From Austropuccinia psidii (taxonomy: Eukaryota; Basidiomycota; Pucciniomycetes; Pucciniales; Sphaerophragmiaceae): a DNA stretch of 64,000 nt. Below are positions 1-11,831 of the stretch, piece by piece. The stretch is taken from positions 8,179,888 through 8,243,887 of the forward strand of contig JALGQZ010000014.1 in the NCBI GenBank assembly GCA_023105745.1, given 5' to 3'. The first letter of the stretch is position 1, and each line of letters begins with the position of its first letter. The notes under the pieces are model-generated. The model was not told the DNA's origin and ran no database searches. It worked only from the letters and a program-made list of their open reading frames with translations. A program made the translations under genes and the position numbers.

Positions 1-1115
1 TTTGAGGCTCCTGTTGAATTGGAGTGTGAATGGCAGGGTTGATATTATCTCCCTCATTGCTTTGCCATCCACCACTGTGTCCAAGGTGTTCTTTTCCAGG
101 TCTTCTGTTTCTGGACAAGCCTTCTCTGTCCTCTGGCTGGTTCCTTTGGAAGCCAAGATCTCTGAGGTATACAGGTGACATATCAGTGTTTGCAAGCAAT
201 CAAAAACTTTATGTTCTTAGGGTATTTCCCTTTGACTGTGCCTTGTACAAATTTATTGTCTGCTGATTTGGGCAATTTACCTTTAGAGGTTACAACTGGG
301 TTAATTATAGTAATCTTCCCTGTAAAAGTTATTGAGGTTGGTTCACCTTGTATTGATGCAGAGCTTTGTGGTTTTCTACTTCCCTGGGTGGCCATTGGTT
401 TCCACTTCTTTGCTGTAATCAGGCCTTCACTGTGCCTCTTTCCTTTTCCCTTGCTTCCCTCTGGTTCTGAGGGTGTCACTGGTGTCTTGGCCTGTGACTG
501 GGTCTCAAGTGGGATGTAATTTTCTTCCACTGAATCAAGGTAGGAAAAAAGAGGGCTTATGTCAGTTGAGACTTCTCAAAATGCTGGTTTCGCACGTCTA
601 AGAATGGCCTCTGGGCTTGTATGTCACTACAATATGCCCTGTATCATGACGGTGTAATGAAATCAACAATTCCACGTCAGAATTACAGCTTTTGGTATCC
701 TGTCACACTGTTTGTGTGCCAGTATCCCACAGATTCACTTGTGGTTTTCAAGTGTAATCTGTAGAAGTGTAATTGAGTTAACAATACACTTAACCATGCC
801 TCAACTGTTGGTTTTACAGTCAGAGGTGTCCTTATTCAATCAATAATACAGGACTTATTGATGGCTTATGTGGATTTATATGTAAAACACACCAAGAATG
901 AAGGTTTTTGTGGGTATTAATCACGTAGCAAGTACTCTTATAATATGAGTAAAAAGGTGGTATATATACCAAATAAAAGTAAAAATATATTATATATATA
1001 TATTAAGAAATTTACGCCAAAAAAGAATAAAACAATTGTCAGAAAGTGAGAAATAAGAGAAAAACTCACTTATAAAGGTCCAAAAAAGGATTAAAACATG
1101 GCCAGGCCCCCAAAA
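1..1115 (-). mobile_element. 5' leader and gag N-terminus of tandem element copy A' (partial)
   Basis: This stretch is a diverged direct copy of 18028-19145, the leader and gag start of element A, and runs off the left edge. It reads on the minus strand. An open frame at 183-530 (115 aa, Ser/Lys-rich) has a close counterpart of 98 aa at 18214-18510 in A. I recognise no domain in either. Directly right of it is the LTR at 1116-2553, which is therefore the 5' LTR of this copy and at the same time the 3' LTR of A. An AT microsatellite near 986-1004 is matched near 19009-19029 in A. Confidence 0.7.
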
Positions 1116-2553
1116 TGTCAGGCTGAGTCTATGTTGAAGCAGTAATTAGGCTATTTACAACTAGAACTTTGACTGTGACATGTAAAAGATGATTTTAAGA
1201 TAATAGTATTTGCGTAAAATAAAGATTTTATAATAAAATTAAAGGCTTCTAGTATTAAAGAATAGTGCTGGTGAGCGCTATTGAGAACCCTGGGTGCAGT
1301 CTTACCAGTTGGATTACTGTAATAAGAACTACAATAATTAAAATTATAATTATACCTGATTATTACCCAAGAGTAAAACTGTTTTGGACAGTTTACTATG
1401 TATGGTATTGAAGAGCAGGATGAGGAAACAATTCTGACTGTGAAAAGCCTCCTTTTTATCCTGAAATGGGGTGGAAAGGGTGCTAGACCTTTCCATGTAG
1501 AGGAAGTGAAGATTCTTTCACTCTCTGAGACAGGCTTGTGGTTTTCAAAGACCTGTATAGCCTGTATTAGGCTCAGATGTGGTTTCAAAACCACATCTGG
1601 GCAGTTTTTACCAATACAGGGTGAAGACTTTCATCTGGGGACCTCACAGCCTGATTCTGACATGTATGATGTGCAGAATGCTGTACAGAAACTGTATGGG
1701 ACCCCAATATTGACTGACATATGATGTATTGAAGTAAAAACAAGCTTCTTTGTCTATTTGACACCTCATATTCATGATTATGGGATATTATCCCATGGTA
1801 AGGCTGTATATGACAGCAGGTGGGAATCTGACATTAAAACAGCCATACCTTTGTTAATTCTTGAAATATCAAGCTCAAAATTGGTTTGGTGTGTAGCCCT
1901 GTATGTGCTCTACACAATGGTACCTCATTCGATATAGGTATCATTAAAAATGGCAAAATTATCCCATGTACAAGATTTTTGTACATTTGCATGGTATAGG
2001 CAAAAAGCTGTATTGAGCTTATTTGCCCCATACCTTTTGTTCTAGTTGAGCTATGGGGAAATTGATGACACCATCAGATAGCCCTTATTTTGCTCTTTCC
2101 AAAAAGACCCTACTTCAGGTATCTCACACTAAGACTGCAAAAGTTAGATGGGAGGTGAATGTTTTGTTCACCCTTATTTGGCCTGAATTTGGCCATAACA
2201 CAAGTAATACTGGTGCTAGCTCAGTTTGGCTAGTACCATTGGATAGCCCTGGCTTAGAGCTTAATTTTGAATACCCATTTGATGGGATTAAGCCTCTCCT
2301 TTTGGACTTTAGATGAGAGATGAAAATTAAGGTTTATGCTCAGCAATAAATTTGAGCAGGAATAACTTTGTTGTTCTTTGTCCTATGGTGATGGGACTTA
2401 TATTTTCAGAAAGAAGTGAGTTTCTCCTTTATTATGATACCTTTTGAGCTGATTTGGCTCAGCTCCATTTTTTGGTGGTATCTTGGCTATACCATTGGTT
2501 TATGGTATTTTGGCTGTCATGCTTGTGCTCTGGTTTTGAGTCACAGGCTGACA
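1116..2553 (-). repeat. LTR of Ty3 family A, shared between tandem copies A and A'
   Basis: The 1438-bp LTR begins TGTCAGGCTGAG and ends GGCTGACA on the plus strand, giving an imperfect terminal inverted repeat with TG...CA ends. It aligns end to end with 19146-20569 and, more distantly, with the interrupted LTR 21166-24579; all three share the same two termini. The sequence left of it matches element leader and the sequence right of it is integrase, so one LTR serves two elements. The two A LTRs differ visibly by many substitutions and small indels, so the insertion is not recent. I cannot give a computed identity. Confidence 0.85.
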
Positions 2554-4543
2554 CAAACTCACTGGAAAGACTGGGTGCTTTCTGGAAAATTCCTCTGTAA
2601 GTTTGACCTCTACTGCATTCTTCCCTATCAATTTAATGCTAGTGAAGGGCCCTACAAATGAGTCTCTCATTTTCTTAGGTCCTTTAAGATTATCAAAGTT
2701 CAGTGTAGACACTAGCACCTGGTCCCCTTCCTTAAAGTCAGGTTCCATGTGTGTCTTGTCCCACCTCTGATTATTATATTCTTTTTCCTCATCTATGCAT
2801 TTGGCAGCTGTGTCACAAGCCCTCCCCCACATATCATGGAAGTCTTTGGCTGTGGGTTGGATGGTCAGAAGATTCTTTTTCAAGTGATCTTCAGGCAGCA
2901 TGGGATTCCACGCTTTCTCCACCACTTCAGGTGTTTTTCCTGTGTTAGAGTGCTGACTTGTATTATAAGCCAGTTGGACAGCTGGTGGAAGGGTAACCCA
3001 GTCATGGGTGTATCCCTCATGATCCTTGTATTCCATGCCATTCGCACAGAACCTTCTAAGGATGTCCTTCATTGTCTGAATCATCCTCTCAGCTAGGCCA
3101 TCTGGTTGTGGAGGGTAAGCTGTGGAAAATGCAATCTTGGTTCCAAGCATGTCATATAAGTTGGTCCAAAATTCAGATGTAAACTTTGGGTCCCTATCAC
3201 TAATGATTTTCTTAGGGACTCCACAGGTTGATATGATGTTATTCCAGAATAACAGATCAGTATCCATGGCTGTGTCCTCTTTATGGCATGGTAGACACCT
3301 CATGCTCTTGCTGAACCTATCAACTATGATTAGGCAGACATTGTAGTTTTCTTTTCCCCCTGGGACAAGTCCTGTGACCCAGTCCATATTGATGGTTTCC
3401 CATGGGTGTTTGGGTTCCTCTATATGTTGAAGTAACCCATACTTCTTCCCATGTTTCCTATTTGCCTTTTGGCATCTTTCACAAGTGTTGATGCATTCAC
3501 TCAACTCGTAATCCCACTTGGACCACCAAGCTGTGCTTGCTACCCTCTCTCTGGTCCTGGCTTCACTCATGTGTCCCATATAGGGGCAGTCATGAAATTC
3601 CTGTAGGATCAGAGAGATGTGGTCTCTGTCTACCACTGTGAGTGCACTTGTGTGCTTCTCTCTATGGTAAAGCAGACCATCCACAAGGAAGAACTTGTTA
3701 TCCTTGTAGGCCCTCAACCAGGGTTCTTCCAGCTGGGATTCCAGTTCTGCACTCCTGTACTTTTGTTGAAGGAGTTGTAGGAATATGCCACACTGTTTGT
3801 GTTTGGCATGAGACTTCAGTACTGCACTTAAAAATTCATTGTGCAGTTCTGAGGAACTTATCCCCAGTATGGGAGTTTCTGTTCCTTCTCAATCAGTGTT
3901 CCCGCTGTCAAGGGTACCACATCTTGGTGCCCATTCAGAGAATCTGAAGTTCCTCCTCCTATCTATTTCCATGAAATGGATAGGGATCTTGGCTGAAACT
4001 TCAGGGTCATAAGCTGGATTGCTCTTGACATTATCCAGTGGCCACCTGCTGAGGCCATCTGCATTGGTATGGCTTTTACCTTCCTTGTATATGATGGTCA
4101 TGTTCCCTCTATACTGCTGGATGGCTATTTGCCATCTCAGAATGTGTCTATTTGTAGTCTTCATGTTTAGTAAAGACTTCAAGGCTGTGCAGTCTGTGTA
4201 GACTTGAAAGACTGCACCCTCCAGATAATAATGGAGTTTTTCCAGAGGCCAGACTAAGCATAGACATTCAGTCTGGGTGGCCCCATACCTGGCTTCTGAA
4301 TCTTTCAGTTGCCTAGAGATGTAACATATTACTCCCTCTGTTGGTTCACCATCCACAATTTGTCTTTGGTGAAGGGCTTCTCCTAAGCCTTGGCTACATG
4401 CTGCATCTATATGTAACTTGAATGGTAGTTCAAATTCAAGCAAGATGAGAACAGGTGCATTTGTGAGTTCATGTTTGATCCTCTCATATGCATCCGTTCT
4501 TTCCTTGGTAATTTTAAAACCTACATCTTTTGAACATAACTTT
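2500..4543 (-). pseudogene. Element A pol, 3' half: RNase H and integrase
   Basis: The minus-strand frame 4443-3889 is a Ty3-type RNase H (IDAACSQGLG start, YTDCTALKS middle, HTNADGLSR end). After one in-frame stop (3889-3891) the same frame continues into integrase 3717-2500. That has an N-terminal H/H/C-x2-C zinc region (CERCQ), a DDE core ([22 protein letters not shown]) and a C-terminal SFVGPF motif. The frame runs past the LTR border and stops at 2500 inside the LTR. No polypurine tract or chromodomain separates integrase from the LTR, so the end of the internal region seems lost. Upstream the gene is cut at 4548 by element B. Rejoining across the target duplication would place a stop codon at the junction. 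Confidence 0.88.
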
Positions 4544-4548
4544 TATAA
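4544..4548. repeat. Target site duplication (left) of element B
   Basis: TATAA immediately left of the TGTCAT start of the LTR. It is repeated exactly at 14666-14670, right of the other LTR. Five bases is the usual duplication length for Ty3 integrases. Confidence 0.93.
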
Positions 4549-5292
4549 TGTCATAGGGGCTCTTCAAAGTGAAGAGGGCCTGGGACTCACTTATGGAGGG
4601 CTCAAAGATAGGGTAGGAAAGGATACACTTAAGAGTGTTAAAGATGAATTACTAAAAGAATGAATATAAGAAAGCAGCAACAAAAGAATAAGAATAAAGG
4701 GATAGAAGAGCCAACCATAAACAAGTCCAAGTCCACTGTTTCAACCTGTCAGAATGAAAAGACAAGGGTTAATAAGGATATGGCCACCCAGCTCATACTG
4801 TACAGGCAAATAGAGAAATTCAAAGACTAACTTAATATTAAATAAATATAATACCCAAAATAAGGATAAGAATATTCATAAAATAATAAATAAGCTAAAT
4901 TAATTAACTGGGGAAAAGTCCCCAGGGGGAGAAAGAGGGGCTGCTATATGTGAGAATCACCAGCCCTGATCCAGAGGAACAATTTTCAGAGAGGATTGGA
5001 TTATTGAATTGAGTCTGGCCAATACAGGTCCTGTAAAGCTGTACAGAACCTTTACAAGAGGTGTGGTGTATTTGAGTGATCATACAGTTTCATACTGGTG
5101 TATCCAAACTGTATTGGGTGAATCCAACCTGCACAGCTATTGACAGGCTGTATTGATGTGCCAAGCTGTATACATGTTTCAGACTGAAGATTGCTGAAAC
5201 TGAATGCTGCTGCAGATAGTGGATCTGCTGATTTGAGGTGTTTGAGTGGGTGTATTGATGAATACCCTTACCCCTGGTGAGTGGTTGTCACA
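4549..5292 (-). repeat. 3' LTR of element B
   Basis: A 744-bp LTR, TG...CA, aligned throughout with 13905-14665. Differences are scattered substitutions and one gap: the right copy has an extra piece (CAGTAAACTGGGACTC) near 13935-13950. Both copies contain repeated motifs related to CTGTACAG and CTGTATTG in the distal third. Confidence 0.93.
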
Positions 5293-5305
5293 GTATCCCC
5301 CTCTT
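5293..5305 (-). promoter_or_regulatory. Polypurine tract of element B
   Basis: On the minus strand AAGAGGGGGATAC abuts the start of the 3' LTR (TGTGACAACC). A purine run in this place is the plus-strand primer site of LTR retrotransposons. Its position independently fixes the LTR border and the coding direction. Confidence 0.8.
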
Positions 5306-6320
5306 GAAACTGGTGGGCTCCTGAACACCATAATACCCTGCCACTGTTTAGTGGCATCTCAATATCCCCACATTTTTTCAAAAAAAATTCTTTTTAAATT
5401 TCTTTTCCTCTTGACCATTATCCTTAAAATCCTTCTTTAATTCTTCCCTGTCAATTAAATTGATTCCCCCCTTCTTTCAAGTTTTGAGTGAGTATTCCAC
5501 TTTGAAATATGCTTTTTCTTCCTTCTGATTCAGTCAATCTTGTCCTTGCAGTATGGCCTTGGGATGTATCCCAAAATGGTGTCCACTGAGCTCTTGTGCT
5601 CAAACAAAATGATGCCCAATGAGTATATGAATTTTACTCATTTGGAAAGGCTTAATCAAAATAAAATCTTGAAAAAAATTCCTTCAAGGGGTCTTGTCCC
5701 CATTGTCCTTGAAAATTGCCTTAAACAGCCCTCTATAATGTTTTTGGGCTGTGGCCTCTTCCCTGATGAATCTTGATAAAACTTGATTTTATGGCCTTCT
5801 GGGCCTTTTGGGGTTTTTGGTGATTTTTGGTGATTTTCTGATTTATGGCTATTTTTTCCCATTTCTGTCCTCTGGGGTCCTACGGGCCGTGGACCGTGGG
5901 GGCTATTGGAGACCCCCTGGGCCCAATTTTGCTGGGGACCCAGGGGTACCAATTGGCCCAGATCCAAAACCTCGCCATACATGGCCTGGACCCATTGATG
6001 GGGTCCAGGACCATCAAGATCCTGGCCTCCCGCAAGTTGCAGGGGAGGCCCTGGGTGATGAGTTCAGCCCCTAAGGGGTATGAATCCTCACCCTAGAGGC
6101 TTTGAGGGGGGCATAATTGAGTTATGGCCCCCATTTCCTTGAGGTCAAAAAGTTTTTTCTTGATATGGAGTGGACTGATTCTGACGTCTTGAATCTTCTG
6201 CTTGCATATTCTTTAGTTATTAGTTCCAAACTGACTGAACTCACTATATCTTCTCCTGCTGCACCGCCGCCATCTGTTCTTTGTGGTTCTGGCAACTTCA
6301 GTCAATTATCTTCCCCCTCC
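5306..6320. other. Non-coding region of element B with a GC-rich hairpin patch
   Basis: I see no convincing gene. 5306-5870 is AT-rich. 5880-6075 is strongly GC-rich and contains several short inverted repeats: CTGGGCC...GGCCCAG around 5918-5962, GGACCC...GGGTCC around 5988-6006, and GGCCTCCC...GGGGAGGCC around 6023-6050. An in-frame extension without stop continues upstream of the ATG at 6321 to about 6130, so the next gene could begin earlier. The region may be the promoter or 5' UTR of the opposite-strand gene. Confidence 0.5.
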
Positions 6321-7453
6321 ATGGCTTCCTCTGGTCACTTTGATCCTACCAAATTTATGATGGTTACAGGGCAGTAGAATTTCTTGACCCTGCTTGTACT
6401 GAATGTTTGGCCAAGGGTAAGGATTTCTTTCAACACTAAAATCCTAGATCTTCAAAGTGCCATTACTGCTTCATTGGAAAGAAACCATGTTGTTGTACCG
6501 GGTTGCAAGCTTCCAATGTCAGGAGGTATTTGTGGAGTAGGAAGGATGGGCCTTTTGGGAAAGAGTTCTCAGCTTCTGAGGCACCTACTCCTGATGGAAC
6601 TTCAGGGTTTTCTGAATGTGAGTGATTTGCATATCTTGATTGATTTTGGTACTGATAATTTGATGTAGTTACTGGTTCTAGGCAGAGGGATGTGGCCAGG
6701 TGGACTAATGTTGGAGGGTCCATTCCAATTGGTGGTAGGCCCATATATTCCAGCTCAGAAGTCCCAATCTCAAGGATCAATACTGATGGTGTAGTGAAGG
6801 TAGTGAAAAAGATAAGAAGGATTTCTGATTCCCCATCTGATCCAGATGCTGAGGGGAGTGATGAGTTGGATGGTGAAGAAGTTGAAGCTGTTCCTCATTC
6901 AGTTGGCCATCCATCCAGCAATTCCTCTGCTCAGCCTCTTGCCAACAGATTCCAAAGCCAAGTAATTCCCAGTACCCCCAGAACCTTCCAGCCAATGCTT
7001 TCTTCCATTCCTACCACAATTCCTCCTCCTTCACCAACTACTTCCCATGCCAGGCCTGCCTTGAATCCAGCAGTAAGGCCATTACCAGTCCAACCATCCA
7101 GAATCTCACCCATAACCACCTCTTGTCAACTCCAACCTGAGGCCAGCTCCTGTAGAAGAAGGGATGGTTTGTCTCCTTTACCGTTTCCTGCCGCTCAAGT
7201 GTTTCAAAGAAGGGATCATTGGCCTATCCGAGTTACCAGAGGAGATCCCAATGCGGCAAGTGAAAATCAAGATGCTGGGGCCAGATTATTCAGGAGGGTT
7301 GATAGAAATAGCAGAGAGGTGGTCATGTATGCCAATGATAGAATGATTTCAGGGACTGCTTCTGAAGAGATGGCTGCCAAATTTGCCTGGTATGAAGATG
7401 AGTTTATAAATGACTTCCAGAGAACCTTTGATGATTTAGGTAGAGATAACTAG
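6321..7453 (+). pseudogene. Opposite-strand gene in element B with Zn2Cys6-like cluster
   Basis: This spliced gene runs against the retrotransposon. From ATG 6321, exon 1 codes for a cysteine region, C-x2-C-x6-[F]-x10-C-x2-C-x6-C, the spacing of the fungal Zn(II)2Cys6 cluster, with the third cysteine replaced by Phe (TTC). An intron at 6618-6668 (51 bp, GTGAGT...TAG) joins to exon 2, a long Ser/Pro/acidic region ending in FDDLGRDN. The match to the cluster is by spacing only. Damage: a 1-base loss near 6349 shifts the frame between the start and the cysteines, and a TAA lies inside the cluster at about 6436. The exon 2 frame is intact for 250 codons. I recognise this protein as a very abundant rust repeat family of unknown function; DNA binding is inference. 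Confidence 0.75.
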
Positions 7454-8122
7454 TTTTCCTTTTCCTTGTTTGTGTTTGGTTTGACTTCTATCCCCACTCT
7501 TATAAATACTAAATCAAGAAAAGATAATGAAACCTCCCAATACATGATTTGGGGAGGGGATGCTGCTGCTTTAAAGAAATAAAAGAAAGAAAATTATACA
7601 AGGAAAGAAAGAAATAAATAAAAGAATAAGAGGAAATGAGAGTAAAGAAAAGAAATATTTTAAAATCCTGATGGCTGGTCCTCCTTGTGGTGAGTTGCTT
7701 GATTCTGGCCAAGAAGGTTTTTCATAACTTCCACTCCCCATCAAGCACCATAAAACTGAAATGAATTGCCATAAATGACTTCTGAAATGAAATTTCATAA
7801 ATTACTTGTGAAATGATATGCCATAAGTGACTTGAAGTAATGAAGCTCTTTAATTATGATGATTTGCATAAATGAAATGATAAATAAAAGAAAAGAAAAA
7901 GAGAGTGAAAGAAAACAAAGAACATTTGGCCATATCTTGATAGGGTCCAAATGGAGGGTATTGGTGTTGCTTGATTCCTGAACCTGTCCAAAGAATTGAC
8001 AAGTGCTCACAAAGTGGCCAAGGTGATTCTTACAACAACATATGGGTAGAATACCCCCTTAAAGGTGCATGCCAGGAGAGGAACTTACTTTCATAACTTC
8101 TTCTCCCCACCAAGCACCATAA
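7454..8122. other. Spacer between convergent genes of element B
   Basis: AT-rich DNA (many GAAATGA and AAAGAAA runs) between the end of the plus-strand gene (7453) and the end of pol (8123). The only open frames are short and low-complexity. I see no gene, hairpin or further repeat in it. Confidence 0.6.
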
Positions 8123-11100
8123 TCAAACTCTTGAGGTATTTGGACCAGGCTTGTCTGGATATAATGAATGGAAATCCTTGACAAGGTCTGGTGAGTTGGT
8201 AAGGTTGGAAGCTGGTTCCCAAGTGGTTCTTTCTGGGTCTTCACTGAATTCTTTCCACTCTACAAGATACCATAATTTACCTCTTTTGAGTTTTGAGTCC
8301 AGAACCTGAGCCACTTCCCATTCTTCGTGCTCCTCCACTAAGACTGGTGGTGGTGGCAATTGATGTTGATTTGGGATAGTTGATTTCTTGACTGGTTCTA
8401 ATAAGGACACATGGAATACAGGGTGAACTGTCTTCCATTGCTGAGGCAACTTGAGGTGATATGCATGGCTGCCAATCTTCTTCAGAACTTCAAAAGGTCC
8501 CAACCATCTTTCTGATAATTTCTTGGTGGGTCTTGTTGTCTTGATATTCTTGGAAGCTAGCCATACTTTGTCCCCAGGTTGGAAATCAGGTGGAATTTCC
8601 CTATTTCTATCTGCATACTTCTTGAATCTCCTTATTGCTGACTCTAATTCTTCTTTGACAACTTGCTGTACTGATTGGAGTTTTGTTGATAACTTTCCAG
8701 TAGGTGAATCTTGAGAAATATGGATTGAGTCAAAGCTGGGATTTCTTCCATAAATGGTTAAAAAAGGTGATTGCTTTCTTGATGAATGTTCTGCATTATT
8801 TTAGGCAAATTCAGCCAGAGGGAGCCAGGTGTACCAGTCATCTTGATGATAGCTGACATACATCCAAAGATACTGTTCTAGAATCTGATTTACCCTCTCT
8901 GTCTGTCCATCTGTTTCAGGATGAAAAGCAGTTGAAAGATCTCTTGATATCTTGAGCTGCTGACATAATTGAGTCCAAAATGATGAAACAAATAAAGATC
9001 CTCTATCACTGACAATACTGACTGGAAGGCCATGCTTGGAAAATACATGACTAATGAAAATTTGAGCTAAGTCCAGAGCAGTGATTGTTCCATAAGTTGG
9101 AATGAAGATTGCCATTTTTGAGAACCTGTCCACAACTACTAGAATTGAGTCAAAGTTGTTTGACAAGGGAAATTGAGTGATAAAGTCCATTGATAAGGAA
9201 TTCCAAGGACCAGATGGAATTTTAAGAGGCTTGAGTAGTCCAAACTTCTTGTGATGAATGTTCTTGTTTCTTGAACATTGCTGACATGAGGACACATAGT
9301 CCTTGATGAATTGATTCATGCCAGCCCAATAAAAGTCCCTCTTGATGAGCTTGTGGGTCTTCTCCTGGCCAGGATGGCCAGCCAAGGGTGAGTCATGACG
9401 CTTTTGAAGAATATTGAGTTAAAGTTCTTCATTTCTTGGGATTACCACTCTATCTTTGAATAATAACAACTTGGCTTGAGGTTCAAGAGAATAATCTGGG
9501 ATTGATTTGCCTCTTTCTAGCTGCTTGAGTATTTCTTTATAGTCTTTGTCTTGCCATACTTCTTTTTGAATCTTGTCAGCTAAATCTGAAAACACTTCCA
9601 CTTTGATTGAAAATAATGTTGACTCTTGAATTCCATCTTTCTTGATTACTTGATGAAAATTTTGAGGATTCTTCCTGATGGAGTCCACCTCCCTCTCTGG
9701 GTACACGTTGTCACAACGTGACAAGGCATCTGGCAAAGTGGCCAGCCTGCCTGGGCGCTAAGTGATAGTGAAGTGAAATTCTGAAAGGAATTCAGCCCAA
9801 AGGGCCTGACGACAAGTAAGAACTTTGGAAGACATAAAATCCTGCAAGGAATAGTGGTCTGTCAAGACCTCAAAAGAATTGGAAAGAGAGAGAAGAAATG
9901 CTCTCCAGGGCTTGAGAGCCCAAACTATGCCAAGGAGTTCCTTGTCATGAATTTCATAGTTCAGCTCAGCTGGGAGAAGCTTGCGACTATCAAATGCACT
10001 GGGATGCTTTCCTGAGTCATTCACCTGGCTCAGTACAGCACCCAAAGCATAATCAGAAGCATCAGTCTCTACTATAGTAGGTAGAGAAGAATTGAAGTGA
10101 GATAAGATAGGAGCAGAGGTGAAAGCTTCTTTAAGTGCTTGAAACTGACTAACAGCTTCCTCATTGAAGATTAAAGGAGAATCTTTTTTAAGGCGGGAAG
10201 TGAGAGAAGTGATTTTTTTAGAATAATTTTTAATGAAACAGCGATAAAAATTGGCAAATACAAGGAAAGATTGAAGGGCCTTGATGTTTTTGGGCCGATG
10301 CCAATTGAGTATTTGCTGAACCTTTGAAGAATCCATCTTGAGGACATCACTTGAAACCACATAGCCCAAGTATTCCACACTTGGAGTATTTGGCAAACAA
10401 ATTATTGTCCCTCAGTCTTTGGAGGACAGAGGCCACATGTTTGACGTGTTCCTCCTCAGAACTGGAAAAGACCATAATATCATCTAAATAAACCACAACA
10501 AACACATCCAAGAAATCTGCAAAGATATCATTTACTAGATTCTGGAAAGAAGCAGGAGCATTGGGCAAACCAAATGGCATGACCAAATACTCATAACTAC
10601 CATATTTGGTTCTAAAGGCAGTTAAGTGCTCATCCCCCTCTTTGATTCTCAGAAGGTTATATGCACCACGCAAGTCTATCTTGGAGAAGATAGTGGAACC
10701 GTTGAATACGGTAAGGAGCTGGTTCATAGGAGGAACAGGGTACTTGTTCTTCCTAGTAACAGCATTAACTTTGCGGTAATCAACACACAAACGAAGACCT
10801 CCATCCTTTTTCTTAACAAAAAGGACAGGTGCTCCTGTTGAAGAGGAGCTTGGTCTAATGAAACCTTTCTCTACATTCTCTGAAATGTAGGCCCGTAGTG
10901 TTTCTGACTCTTTATTTGATAAGGAGTAGATAACACCAATTGGAGGTAGAAGACCCTCCAATTTGATATGGTGATCACAGGCGCGGTGTGGAGGAAGTTT
11001 CTTTTCTTTAACCTTGGAGAATACATCCAAATATTGGTGATAAGCAGGAGGGACTACCTTCAACACAGTTTCAATTTCTTCTGGATCTTCCCCCTCATCC

Positions 11101-11831
11101 CACTGCTCCTCCAGGGAGGCATGAAAAGATAAAGGAGGAAGGGCCATATCCCCTTGGAAGAAATGAAGTGACGATATGGCAACATCTTCTCCAACATCCT
11201 CTATCTCTTTGAAGACTTCATCTCTTAATGGAAGCAATGACTGAGAGGGAATGATGGAAGGTGTATGGACAGAAGAAGGAAGGGAAGGTGTCTTAAGTTC
11301 ACCAACCAGAGCAACACTGTTGACAGCAGTGGCTAAGTAATTACTAGTAGAAGGAATAATACCACTAGAATCCTCATTACTAGAATCATAGGTGATCAAT
11401 GCATTTTTCCAATCAATAATGGGATTAAAATGGTAAAGGAAATCATAGCCCAATATCAGGTCTTCTCCCTTGGGTGAGTCTATGATAAAGAAGTCCCATT
11501 CAAAGTTTGGGAAGGAAGGTAAGTCAACTACCTACTTGGTATAATGGGTGATGAACAAGGCAGGGGATTCATTAGAATCCAGAATGAAAAGAGGAATCTT
11601 TTCAGGAATCTCTGACAGAGTCAATGAGTACTTGAGAACAAAATTCTTTGCAATAAAGGACTTTGTAGCACCAGAATCAATGATAATACTATAAAAAATA
11701 TCAGAGAGAGAAGAGAAAATAAGAAATTTTAAAGATTTCTTGACACTAGTATTCAGAGTGCACAATTGTGCTCTTGAAGGAAATAAGTGAGAACCATTGA
11801 ACACATCATGATCCCCACTCAGGCTTTTCCC
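8123..11831 (-). pseudogene. Element B pol: protease, RT, RNase H, integrase, chromodomain
   Basis: Protease comes first (active site IIDSGATKSF, about 11675). Reverse transcriptase follows at 11453-10347, with [15 protein letters not shown] motifs and the catalytic VVYLDD. RNase H is 10396-9758 (VETDASDYALGAVLS; EIHDKELLGIV). The linker and integrase are 9736-8803: MDFITQF, VSDRGSLF, DGQTERVNQ as the D, D, E motifs and CQQC as part of the zinc region. A C-terminal chromodomain lies at 8330-8200 (EWEVAQVLDS ... YLVEWKEF ... TTWEP), the mark of chromoviruses, whose integrases are steered to marked chromatin. Damage: stops at 11532-11534, 9758-9760, 9419-9421 and 8801-8803, plus a deletion and frame change at 10350-10396 that removes part of the RT thumb. 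Confidence 0.92.

Noticed and set aside
1398..1724. 108-codon plus-strand frame inside the A LTR, also open at 19435-19692
   Set aside because: Conserved only because both LTRs descend from one copy; runs against the element and has no domain.
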